Shown: one piece after another, positions 7,707 through 13,383 of the stretch | Layout of the letters: each line of letters starts with the position of its first letter | How positions within the stretch are numbered: position 1 is the stretch's first letter | Assembly (NCBI GenBank): GCA_934667425.1 | Contig: CAKULV010000067.1 | Location: 1-14,021 of the forward strand | DNA: 14,021 nucleotides | Reading direction: 5' to 3' | DNA from: an uncultured Kiritimatiellota bacterium | GTDB taxonomy: Bacteria > Verrucomicrobiota > Kiritimatiellia > RFP12 > UBA1067 | Position numbers and translations under genes: made by a program | The notes under the pieces: generated by a model | Database searches by the model: none | The model's input: the letters and a program-made list of their open reading frames with translations, nothing else | What the model was told of the DNA's origin: nothing

Positions 7707-7728
7707 AAAAAGCGGTCTTTGCCGACCG
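7707..7728 (-). terminator. Possible intrinsic terminator after the TPR gene
   Basis: On the minus strand CGGTC, a GGCAAA loop and GACCG (7728 down to 7713) are followed after one C by TTTTT (7711-7707). The stem is only 5 bp but GC-rich. It lies about 27-48 bases beyond the stop codon at 7755, the right place to end the minus-strand operon. Confidence 0.4.
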
Positions 7729-7754
7729 TCCGTCGCCCCTGCCCACTTACTTTT

Positions 7755-8612
7755 TCAATCGACAGTAAGGTCTTCCCCATCCTTTACAGTGTACTCCGCA
7801 ACATCAAGTTTGGAAACGTCAATGTCGGCAACATCTATTACCGCACCATCCTTCCCGTCTTTCACGATGTTATGTATGCGCGTTGTCATCTCTCGCGCAA
7901 ACTCTCCTCTTGAAAGCATTGCGGCGACTTGGTCGTGAGGCAGGGACAGATACACTATGCGGACTATCGCTGCCAGTCGGCGTCCTTCCTTCTCGCCTCC
8001 CCGGTACAGAATGCACCAGTCGAGCTTGTTTGTCCAGTTTTCGCATGCGTACAGTCCAAGTACATTCTGTTGCGATACGGCTATCGCGTCGACCGCAGCC
8101 GTCCTGATTTGTTCTGGCACAAACGTTCCGCGCGCAACAACAGGATTCTTGTTTATCACTATGTTGGCGAGCCCTATATGTCGATTACGTTTCTTCGCCT
8201 CATCCTCATACTTCACGGTAACATATCCGTCTAACGAGACATCATCTTTTCCGTCGCGGTCCATATAGAAAAACGTGGTGCCATCTGCTTCTACATCGGC
8301 CAGATAGCAATGCTTTTTGAAGACAAAGTACACATTGTCCGCAGTAAGCTCCACGACATCATTAGTAATCGCAGCTTGCTTCTTCGCCCATTGCCAACCA
8401 CTGCGTCTATGCAAGCCCATTACCTGTAACAATTCAGAAAAACGAGGATTGTCAGAAATGGTGTCGAAATCGCTATCGCATTTTGCGTGCTCAACCTCAT
8501 TGTATCCAGCAACAACAGCCTGCTCAAGCGCATCAAATGCCTCATCTCGCTTTCCCTGAACCGCTAGTGCGCAAGCAAGATTATAGTACCAGACGGGCGG
8601 CTCCATTTTCAT
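7755..8612 (-). CDS. TPR-containing protein of unknown function, possibly the frameshifted C-terminal half of its neighbour
   Basis: 285 aa from ATG 8612, which follows the neighbour's TAG stop by 2 bases with a GAGAGG element a few bases upstream. The first 60 residues form a TPR-like helix pair (WYYNLACALAVQGKRDEAF) followed by the DSDFDTISDNPRFSELL tail common at the end of TPR domains. The remaining 220 residues are a mixed alpha/beta domain I do not recognise. There is no signal peptide, although the gene just upstream encodes a secreted protein. The open frame extends further upstream to a TTG at 8717, and the extra 35 residues look genuinely protein-like (a helix EFEEVCREAI that would complete a TPR). 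This suggests a single longer ancestral gene split by a one-base frameshift near 8700-8717. Confidence 0.65.
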   Translation of the reverse strand: MKMEPPVWYYNLACALAVQGKRDEAFDALEQAVVAGYNEVEHAKCDSDFDTISDNPRFSELLQVMGLHRRSGWQWAKKQAAITNDVVELTADNVYFVFKKHCYLADVEADGTTFFYMDRDGKDDVSLDGYVTVKYEDEAKKRNRHIGLANIVINKNPVVARGTFVPEQIRTAAVDAIAVSQQNVLGLYACENWTNKLDWCILYRGGEKEGRRLAAIVRIVYLSLPHDQVAAMLSRGEFAREMTTRIHNIVKDGKDGAVIDVADIDVSKLDVAEYTVKDGEDLTVD

Positions 8613-8614
8613 TG

Positions 8615-10438
8615 CTATCGCCTCTCGGCATACTTCCTCAAACTCGCCGTATCGGGCCTTCTTGTCTTCATTGCACCAATCCTGGAGCGCATCAATCTCG
8701 AAAATCGCTTTGCGCAATCAGGCATATCCCACATTGAAATCCAGTCCTCCGCATTAGGCCACTTGGCGCGGAGCGCTTCAAGCCTTTTCACCGCCGCCTG
8801 TTTCGCCTTTGTTTTTTCCGCCGCCTCAAGCGTCGCTTCGGCGTGGCCCTGAACTATCCCCCGCTTCCACGGCCAATACAATGGCCGATACCACTTCCCC
8901 TGTCCTTGCCAGATATACCAGCCCAGGCCGTATCCCGCGCCAATGAAAGGCGCGTGGGGATAAATGCTGTCCTCCTCCGCATCCAGCATGCAAAAAGGCA
9001 AAGCGTTAGCTTCGTATGAAAGCATCTCTCCGTCCCACCAAGATATCAAACTGGCCGACAGAATCCCGTTCGACTCTTTCGTGATATTCACAAAAGCGCA
9101 AGAGCATCCGTTCGTGGACGGGACGGCGCAAAGGCCGACCGTCTGAATCGACAGAATGTTCGAGTACGAGCCGTCTTGATTCTTTCGCAGAAAATTGTAC
9201 CAATATCCGCCAGAGCCAACCGCCCCGAATTCCTCAACGACCATATCCCGCAGACCGTCGCCGTCGAAGTCGCATTTCAGAACCTGAACGAGCGTATTCG
9301 TGGAAATGACGTAATCCACATCCACGAACTCTTCATTGTCGTGTATCAATATCGCCGTCGCGTTGCCAACATGCTGCAACATGCGAGCCTCCGTCGGCAG
9401 ATCGTGAATGCGCATCCAACCACCCTCGATGCCATTCTTTTCATACTCATGGGCAAACGCAGGCGCTTCTGGTGTTCTGGCTTGTTCCATCCAGCCATAC
9501 ATAAATGGTCTCACGGCATAGCCGCGTCTTTCAGCGAAACCGCATGAGGCATCGACCAGTCCGCTCCAGTCCACATAATCATATTCCCGTTTGCTGGCCA
9601 ACCATTCAAGGCATTTCTCCGCGCGCTCTCTTTCGCGACCTTTCAGATTCGCCTTGGCCAAGGCCAATTTCAACGTCCGTTCCGCCTTATCTATGAAACC
9701 ATTGTCTGCAAGGAGTGTGCCGCGAGTCACCAGCAGCGAACCACCTTTGCCATCTTCGCCGCATATCGGCGACAATATGGGCCTGAATCCAACACTCGCA
9801 TGCCTAACGTGAGGCGGGAATTCGACATAATCGATGGCATAATCCCGGCCCATCTCCGTTCTCCGCATTGCAATATTCACATCCCTGTCGCTATATGTTC
9901 GCAAGAAACCTCCGCGCCCCGTGCGAGTGAAGAGCATGCAACCGACGGGACTAGCGAACTTTCCCTTTTTCTCCAATGTCCTAACCGCATGCGCCCATTC
10001 AATAGAGATTGGCAATTGCAGAAGATATCCTTTAGGTAGTTCTCTGCAATGTTTCGCATTGAATCTCTCGCAGAATTCAAACGCCTCCACCCATGTAACG
10101 CTATCGACAGGCGCGTTGGGATCGTCTGTTTTGTCGAAACATGATTTCGGAACCTCGCCAAGCGTCTTTCCCATGATTTCGGCGAACTGCCTTCTCGTGA
10201 TGGGTGCCGATGCGATCCAGAAAGGAGCGAGACGGACTTCTTCCTCCTCTTCACGCTTCTCGCCGGTGCGCACGTATTCCGTGGGAAGCATGGTCGTACC
10301 ATCGATCAGCAGAAACCGCCACTCGCACCCATCGCCTTTAACGACGACGGCATGTCCTTCCTCTATAGCCGCGATGCCGGCAACAGCGCAGAATACGGTA
10401 GCCATTCCAGCCAATACAAACGTGCATGACGATTTCAT
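8615..10438 (-). CDS. Secreted SUMF1/FGE-fold protein with helical and VCBS/FG-GAP-like segments
   Basis: 607 aa. A signal peptide (MKSSCTFVLAGMATVFCAVAG) leads to a formylglycine-generating-enzyme/SUMF1-like domain at about residues 30-225 (FWIASAPITRRQFAEIMG, PVDSVTWVEAFEFCERFN, and HASVGFRPI as the fold's closing strand). No catalytic cysteine pair is apparent, so it is probably a structural C-type-lectin-like fold and not an active sulfatase modifier. A helical region follows, then a beta-rich part with the DxDxDG motif DFDGDGLRD (Asp about 390), typical of FG-GAP/VCBS calcium-binding repeats, then charged helices. The last 30 residues are basic and low in pattern, as if out of frame. Start 10438 is supported by GGAAGGA 9 bases upstream, 19 bases after the HD gene's stop. 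The longer open frame to 10492 is rejected. Function unknown. Confidence 0.75.
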   Translation of the reverse strand: MKSSCTFVLAGMATVFCAVAGIAAIEEGHAVVVKGDGCEWRFLLIDGTTMLPTEYVRTGEKREEEEEVRLAPFWIASAPITRRQFAEIMGKTLGEVPKSCFDKTDDPNAPVDSVTWVEAFEFCERFNAKHCRELPKGYLLQLPISIEWAHAVRTLEKKGKFASPVGCMLFTRTGRGGFLRTYSDRDVNIAMRRTEMGRDYAIDYVEFPPHVRHASVGFRPILSPICGEDGKGGSLLVTRGTLLADNGFIDKAERTLKLALAKANLKGRERERAEKCLEWLASKREYDYVDWSGLVDASCGFAERRGYAVRPFMYGWMEQARTPEAPAFAHEYEKNGIEGGWMRIHDLPTEARMLQHVGNATAILIHDNEEFVDVDYVISTNTLVQVLKCDFDGDGLRDMVVEEFGAVGSGGYWYNFLRKNQDGSYSNILSIQTVGLCAVPSTNGCSCAFVNITKESNGILSASLISWWDGEMLSYEANALPFCMLDAEEDSIYPHAPFIGAGYGLGWYIWQGQGKWYRPLYWPWKRGIVQGHAEATLEAAEKTKAKQAAVKRLEALRAKWPNAEDWISMWDMPDCAKRFSRLMRSRIGAMKTRRPDTASLRKYAERR

Positions 10439-10457
10439 CGATGTTTGTCCTTCCTTT

Positions 10458-11054
10458 TTAGAGTGCTTCAAGTATGTGCGCCGCAAGACCATCTGCGGCT
10501 TTTATGATGGCGAGCAAAGGACATCGTTCCGTCGCCGCGCCATAGTTGGCTCTAGACTCAGGGCTTTGAAATGCCAAGTCAAACCCAGCCATATGCCATC
10601 GGATAGCCATGATTTCGTCATCCGTCATCTGCAAGCCCCATTGAAGAAGCCTAATGACCGATTTTTCCCCATGCCCAAGGGGAAAATTTGAGTAGTCGAC
10701 ACCATATCCATCATACGATTTCCACACGCCCAATGCATTCTTGCGTTTCTTGATCTCTGGCCTATATACCTCGGCCTTGCAGACATCGTGGAGAAGCGCG
10801 GCGATTGCAATGCTACACACAGGAATGAGCTGCTCAATGCCAGAGCGCTGCCTAAGTTGCAGCTCTAGCACCATCATAGCCTCATCGTAGACATTCAGTG
10901 AATGCTTCAGCAAACCGCCGGGATAACTTCCATGAAACCTGGTGGATGCCGGGGCAGAGTAAAATCCTAGTTTGTCTAGCTCAAAAAGCACATTCTCAAT
11001 TCCGCGTCGCCCTGTCTCGCGCAAGATATTGTCAAACCGTTCTCTCTCTGTCAT
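10458..11054 (-). CDS. HD-domain phosphohydrolase
   Basis: 198 aa, full length for a single-domain HD hydrolase. Metal-binding residues can be read in order: His51 (GGLLKHSLNVY), His89-Asp90 (ALLHDVCK), His128 (PLGHGEKS), His154 (IRWHMAG) and Asp188 (KAADGLA). The APASTRFHGSYPGGLLKHS region is the pattern of HD proteins often found in gut Firmicutes, phages and mobile DNA. Members hydrolyse phosphomonoester or phosphodiester bonds in nucleotides or nucleic acids; the substrate here is unknown. The ribosome site AGGAGG (11063-11068) lies 8 bases before the ATG. A weak inverted repeat (TATTCC 11068-11073 / GGAATA 11089-11094) touches that site and might modulate translation. It lies 68 bases after the small membrane protein gene and 19 before the SUMF1-like gene, probably on one transcript. 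Confidence 0.85.
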   Translation of the reverse strand: MTERERFDNILRETGRRGIENVLFELDKLGFYSAPASTRFHGSYPGGLLKHSLNVYDEAMMVLELQLRQRSGIEQLIPVCSIAIAALLHDVCKAEVYRPEIKKRKNALGVWKSYDGYGVDYSNFPLGHGEKSVIRLLQWGLQMTDDEIMAIRWHMAGFDLAFQSPESRANYGAATERCPLLAIIKAADGLAAHILEAL

Positions 11055-11076
11055 TCTTTTGTCCTCCTATTCCATA

Positions 11077-11133
11077 CTCGCCTCTTACGGAATAATCTTA
11101 CAAGTGTTGCTTCATTTTCGTCTCACCTCTTAC
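11077..11133. repeat. 12-bp direct repeat, 45 bp apart
   Basis: On the plus strand CTCGCCTCTTAC (11077-11088) and CTCACCTCTTAC (11122-11133) differ at one base. One copy is the end of the small membrane protein gene, the other is in the spacer before the HD gene. It may be the scar of a local duplication. Confidence 0.5.
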
Positions 11134-11263
11134 TCAAGAGGGTCGCCAAAATGCCGTTTAAGAACAGTCCCAGAAAGAAGCATCCGCAACCTGCGTTTCC
11201 TTTGGCTTTGCCTCCCATGTCGTCAAACGCACTCCATCCTTCGGGCTCGAAGTCTCCGTCCAT
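11123..11263 (-). CDS. Small single-membrane-segment protein (46 aa) directly after the RT
   Basis: A 46-residue ORF. It begins 16 bases after the RT stop codon, with a strong ribosome site AGGAGG (11269-11274) 5 bases before the ATG. The N-terminus is acidic (MDGDFEPEGW), then a short glycine/lysine linker (GGKAKGNAG), then a hydrophobic stretch at about residues 26-43 (CGCFFLGLFLNGILATLL) long enough to cross a membrane once, with the basic end SKR. I do not recognise a family. Small membrane proteins beside an RT, as in several defence operons, could be effectors acting on the membrane; that role is inference. The good ribosome site and tight spacing are the main evidence that it is translated. 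Confidence 0.65.
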   Translation of the reverse strand: MDGDFEPEGWSAFDDMGGKAKGNAGCGCFFLGLFLNGILATLLSKR

Positions 11264-11279
11264 ATGCTCCTCCTGTCCA

Positions 11280-12809
11280 TTACAACTCTGAATACGGCAG
11301 AACCCTGACCCGTCGCCGAGTCATGTTTGTTGGCCGCACGGCCTTTTCGAGAAAGCCGAAGTAGCTGAACGGACGCCCCTTGTAGCGATGATGTCCAAGA
11401 CGCAACGGCTCCGGCAACAGCCGCCACACCTTGGTGAGCATTCCCTCGCGCACACGATCCAGCCGCCGCATTTGCATCTTCGTATCGGCACAAGCCGTCA
11501 CGTTTGGGAACGCCCCCGCCCAGCACATCCTGCAGTCCTCGACCTTTGCCGTCACATAGCCGACGCCCTTGGCAATCAGCCGGTTGCGGAAGCGGCAGAA
11601 CCATCGTCTCCCCAAGTCCTCGTTGCGCATATCGCCACTCTCAAGCGCCCGCACGACCTTGGCCGTCTCACGCCCCAATGCGCGAATGTGCTTCTCTATC
11701 GACTCCTTGCGTATCCGGGTTTCGCCGTCGAATCTTATCTGGCTTCCAAGGAAGCTCAGCCACGGGGCGCAGTTCGCCTCACCAGACATCGCCTGACGCC
11801 AACGGAACGGTCCCTTGCTCTTGATTGCGTAATATGTCGTCGCCATGCCGTCCAGCGGCTTGTACACGAACGGCTCGACGGGATGCATCGGCAAGTCAAG
11901 TTTCAACAGAGCGTCCGCATACGCCGCCATAGCCCTGCGGCAAGCCATCTCGTCCGGATGCACAAACACTACGTCATCGCAAAATCTGGAATAAAACAGT
12001 TCTCCGTCATCAATCGCTGCTACGGCATCATCGGCAACTGACAGCACCATGTTTGCCAAGACCGTAGAAAGTGAGCCGCCTTGTGGAAGGCCTCGGCGCA
12101 AGAGACGATTACCTTGATCGTCGTGTTGAAGTGGATATACCTTCAAATACGCTTCAAGTATCTTTTCGGCCTTGGGATCAAAGCCTATCTCAGCCCATCG
12201 ATTTCGGACAGCTTCATGTGGTATGGTGTCGAAGAATTTTTCTATGTCGCATTCCCCGACGAAGAGCGAACCATCGACAAATCTCGCGCGATACCGCTGC
12301 AAATGTTCCACCGCCGTCTGATGCGTGACGGAATTGTCCTTCCGAAAAGAATAACAGGAATCTGAAAGGACCGACTCCAGTTTGTCCCGAACATACGCCG
12401 TCATACGGCTTAGAATCACCCGATCCGAAAGATTCTCGAACGATGCCACTCGCCGATATTCAGGTCTTCCATTCTTGTAGCCTTTGGCGATATCCATCAT
12501 TCTTGGAGGATCGAATGTGATGGTTTCAGACGAGACTCGTCCACGTACGTCCTCTACCAGCTTAAGCAGCGCCTGCCCCCAACGAAAATCGGCAAGAGTG
12601 CCATCCCGGAGCAGGCGATTCACCGTCCGCCAAACAGCCCTCTGGCGAACGATGGCTGGAGCCACGCCTTCACGCCCGCGAATGCCGGATCGCCTCCATG
12701 CTTTACGCGCCGGAAGCGTTCCGCCGACATCCTTGCCGCGTATTCGCCAGCGAACCAGGTCTCCAAGGATCGCCTCAAACGAAAAGTATTCTTCAAACTT
12801 CACATTCAT
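11280..12809 (-). CDS. Reverse transcriptase of unusual type (UG/DRT-like or group II-like)
   Basis: 509 aa. RT fingers/palm motifs in order: ASFENLSDRVILSRM and SDSCYSFRKD (fingers), GECDIEKFFDTIPHEA (catalytic Asp about 188), GLPQGGSLSTVLANM, YSRFCDDVVFV (Asp about 278 and 279), and WLSFLGSQIRFDG with RIRKESIEKHI (primer grip/thumb). The N-terminal FEEYFSFEAI segment recalls a leader of several bacterial RT families, and about 130 residues follow the thumb with no HNH or maturase endonuclease. QGGSLST replaces the usual QGxxxSP, and FCDD replaces YADD. Start: ATG 12809 overlaps the stop of the 52-aa ORF as ATGA; TTG 12815 and GTG 12803 (6 bases after GGAG) are alternatives. All three catalytic aspartates are intact, so it should be active. 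Sub-family is unresolved; a defence RT is my leading hypothesis. Confidence 0.9.
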   Translation of the reverse strand: MNVKFEEYFSFEAILGDLVRWRIRGKDVGGTLPARKAWRRSGIRGREGVAPAIVRQRAVWRTVNRLLRDGTLADFRWGQALLKLVEDVRGRVSSETITFDPPRMMDIAKGYKNGRPEYRRVASFENLSDRVILSRMTAYVRDKLESVLSDSCYSFRKDNSVTHQTAVEHLQRYRARFVDGSLFVGECDIEKFFDTIPHEAVRNRWAEIGFDPKAEKILEAYLKVYPLQHDDQGNRLLRRGLPQGGSLSTVLANMVLSVADDAVAAIDDGELFYSRFCDDVVFVHPDEMACRRAMAAYADALLKLDLPMHPVEPFVYKPLDGMATTYYAIKSKGPFRWRQAMSGEANCAPWLSFLGSQIRFDGETRIRKESIEKHIRALGRETAKVVRALESGDMRNEDLGRRWFCRFRNRLIAKGVGYVTAKVEDCRMCWAGAFPNVTACADTKMQMRRLDRVREGMLTKVWRLLPEPLRLGHHRYKGRPFSYFGFLEKAVRPTNMTRRRVRVLPYSEL

Positions 12810-12964
12810 CTCCAATAGGCGGAGGAGGCGTCGGGAAGCGGAAAGAAACCGCGATCAGCGTTTCGATCTCGCAGGAGAGCGTCGGCATCAACAACCGCCG
12901 CTCCTTTAACCCCGCACTGATAGCCGCCCATAGCGGCATAGCCCTTCGCCGACGCCTCCTCCAT
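12806..12964 (-). CDS. Small ORF (52 aa) translationally coupled to the RT, or part of an RT-associated RNA
   Basis: An open frame from ATG 12964 to a TGA at 12806-12808 that overlaps the RT start (ATGA). It begins 7 bases after the stop of the 54-aa gene. The peptide (MEEASAKGYAAMGGYQCGVK...) is not recognised; it is alanine/glycine-rich and ends in PLPDASSAYWR. There is no ribosome site before its ATG, so it would rely on coupling to the upstream gene. Its two ends are complementary at the DNA level (18-bp inverted repeat, 12821-12838 / 12944-12962), so the segment may instead be a structured noncoding RNA in which the open frame is incidental. The ATGA junction favours coding; the inverted repeat favours RNA. 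Confidence 0.4.
   Translation of the reverse strand: MEEASAKGYAAMGGYQCGVKGAAVVDADALLRDRNADRGFFPLPDASSAYWR
12821..12962 (-). ncRNA. Candidate structured RNA upstream of the RT, closed by an 18-bp stem
   Basis: GGAGGAGGCGTCGG at 12821-12834 is exactly complementary to CCGACGCCTCCTCC at 12949-12962. After one bulged base (12948) the pairing continues for 4 more (12835-12838 with 12944-12947). The 105 bases enclosed contain smaller possible hairpins, for example GCCGC-TATGG-GCGGC on the minus strand. The inner end lies about 12 bases before the RT start codon. Retrons and several defence RTs carry a template RNA immediately upstream of the RT, with its ends paired. The same stem could also control RT translation. 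Expression and fold are untested. Confidence 0.4.
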
Positions 12965-12971
12965 AAAAGTA

Positions 12972-13136
12972 TCAATGAGTATTCCAATACTCCATCTCGG
13001 CTTCTTCATAGTCGGTGGCATCGGCACAATAGTAGCCATCGTACCAAATGCCCCCGTCTTCTCCGTCACGGTAGACATCATGACCACCGTTCAACCAACC
13101 ATCCAGAAACAGATCTTCATCATCAGGGTCGTACAT
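12972..13136 (-). CDS. Small highly acidic, aromatic protein (54 aa)
   Basis: First gene of the RT cassette. The ATG at 13136 has an excellent ribosome site, AAGGAG (13144-13149), 7 bases upstream, so the longer open frame to 13202 is rejected. The protein has 17 Asp/Glu against one Arg and no Lys, with seven Tyr and three Trp (MYDPDDEDLF..., YDGYYCADATDYEEAEM). No domain is recognised. Very acidic small proteins can mimic nucleic acid or act as inhibitors or chaperones of a basic partner; here the RT is basic and adjacent, so a partner or RT-RNA regulator role is possible, but that is inference. The stop is 7 bases before the 52-aa ORF. A possible promoter and operator lie just upstream. Confidence 0.65.
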   Translation of the reverse strand: MYDPDDEDLFLDGWLNGGHDVYRDGEDGGIWYDGYYCADATDYEEAEMEYWNTH

Positions 13137-13178
13137 CTTTACTCTCCTTACATCGTCTTCCTTGGCGAATGCGAGAGT

Positions 13179-13210
13179 ATTATCGCATATCCTTATCGGC
13201 AATATGCGAT
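13179..13210 (-). promoter_or_regulatory. Putative extended -10 promoter overlapping a 9-bp inverted repeat
   Basis: On the minus strand TGCGATAAT (13187-13179) matches an extended -10 element and would start transcription about 35 bases before the ATG at 13136. It overlaps one arm of a perfect inverted repeat, ATCGCATAT (13182-13190) and ATATGCGAT (13202-13210), with an 11-base loop. A repressor bound to the repeat would block the promoter, giving a plausible switch for the RT cassette. No strong -35 is seen. Confidence 0.4.
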
Positions 13211-13212
13211 TT

Positions 13213-13232
13213 TGGATATCCGTGGATATCCA
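13213..13232. repeat. Doubled palindrome GGATATCC
   Basis: TGGATATCC-G-TGGATATCCA places two copies of the 8-base palindrome GGATATCC 10 bases apart (one helical turn), immediately upstream of the inverted repeat at 13182-13210. One-turn spacing suits cooperative binding of a dimeric regulator on one DNA face. Only position and symmetry support this. Confidence 0.45.
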
Positions 13233-13383
13233 TATTCACAACACGATATGATTACGACAATCAGCCTCGCGCTTATATCTGACGCAAATATTGCTCAATG
13301 AGCGAAATTGCGAAGCAACAAAGGATAACTAAAAAGACTATTAGGCAATCATGTTGCAGGACAAACCAACAATGCGATCAAAA

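Larger units (their letters stand above)
7448..7754. other. Repeat-rich convergent intergenic region
   Basis: This 307-base stretch lies between the ends of two converging genes. It holds a heptamer array, three hairpins, a 14-bp tandem repeat and a possible minus-strand terminator, each listed separately. No credible gene is seen: the open frames across it lack ribosome sites and consist of arginine/proline-rich shadow sequence. Confidence 0.7.
13137..13383. other. AT-rich intergenic region before the RT cassette
   Basis: 247 bases between the nuclease-like gene and the 54-aa gene. It holds a promoter-like element with a 9-bp inverted repeat (13179-13210), a doubled GGATATCC palindrome (13213-13232) and a small palindrome GCTCA-A-TGAGC (13293-13303). 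No gene was found on either strand; open frames on the plus strand lack ribosome sites and run antisense through real genes. Confidence 0.6.

Noticed and set aside
7488..7938. Plus-strand open frames in the repeat-rich intergenic region
   Set aside because: They run through hairpins and tandem repeats and then antisense into the TPR gene; composition is arginine/serine-rich and not protein-like.
9921..10691. 256-aa plus-strand open frame
   Set aside because: Antisense to the SUMF1-like and HD genes; Ser-rich shadow sequence without homology-like features.
11158..11604. 148-aa minus-strand open frame across the RT end
   Set aside because: It overlaps the RT 3' end and the 46-aa gene in another frame, with no ribosome site or domain-like pattern.
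11280..12964. Retron
   Set aside because: The paired ends upstream of the RT are retron-like, but the NAxxH and VTG motifs of retron RTs are missing and no msr-type guanosine context is evident.
11050..13000. Group II intron
   Set aside because: No HNH or maturase endonuclease region and no recognisable domain V hairpin follow the RT gene; several genes are packed where intron ribozyme domains would have to be.
11280..13140. Diversity-generating retroelement (RT near a SUMF1/C-lectin-fold gene)
   Set aside because: The RT lacks the GxxxSQ box of DGR RTs, no Avd-like helical protein is present, and by eye no template/variable repeat pair differing at adenines links the RT region to the SUMF1-like gene. 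The SUMF1 domain is also N-terminal, not at the C-terminus where variable repeats lie. A computed self-alignment was not possible.
12698..13301. Plus-strand open frames opposite the RT cassette
   Set aside because: No ribosome sites, antisense to genes with strong initiation signals, and low-complexity His/Ser composition.
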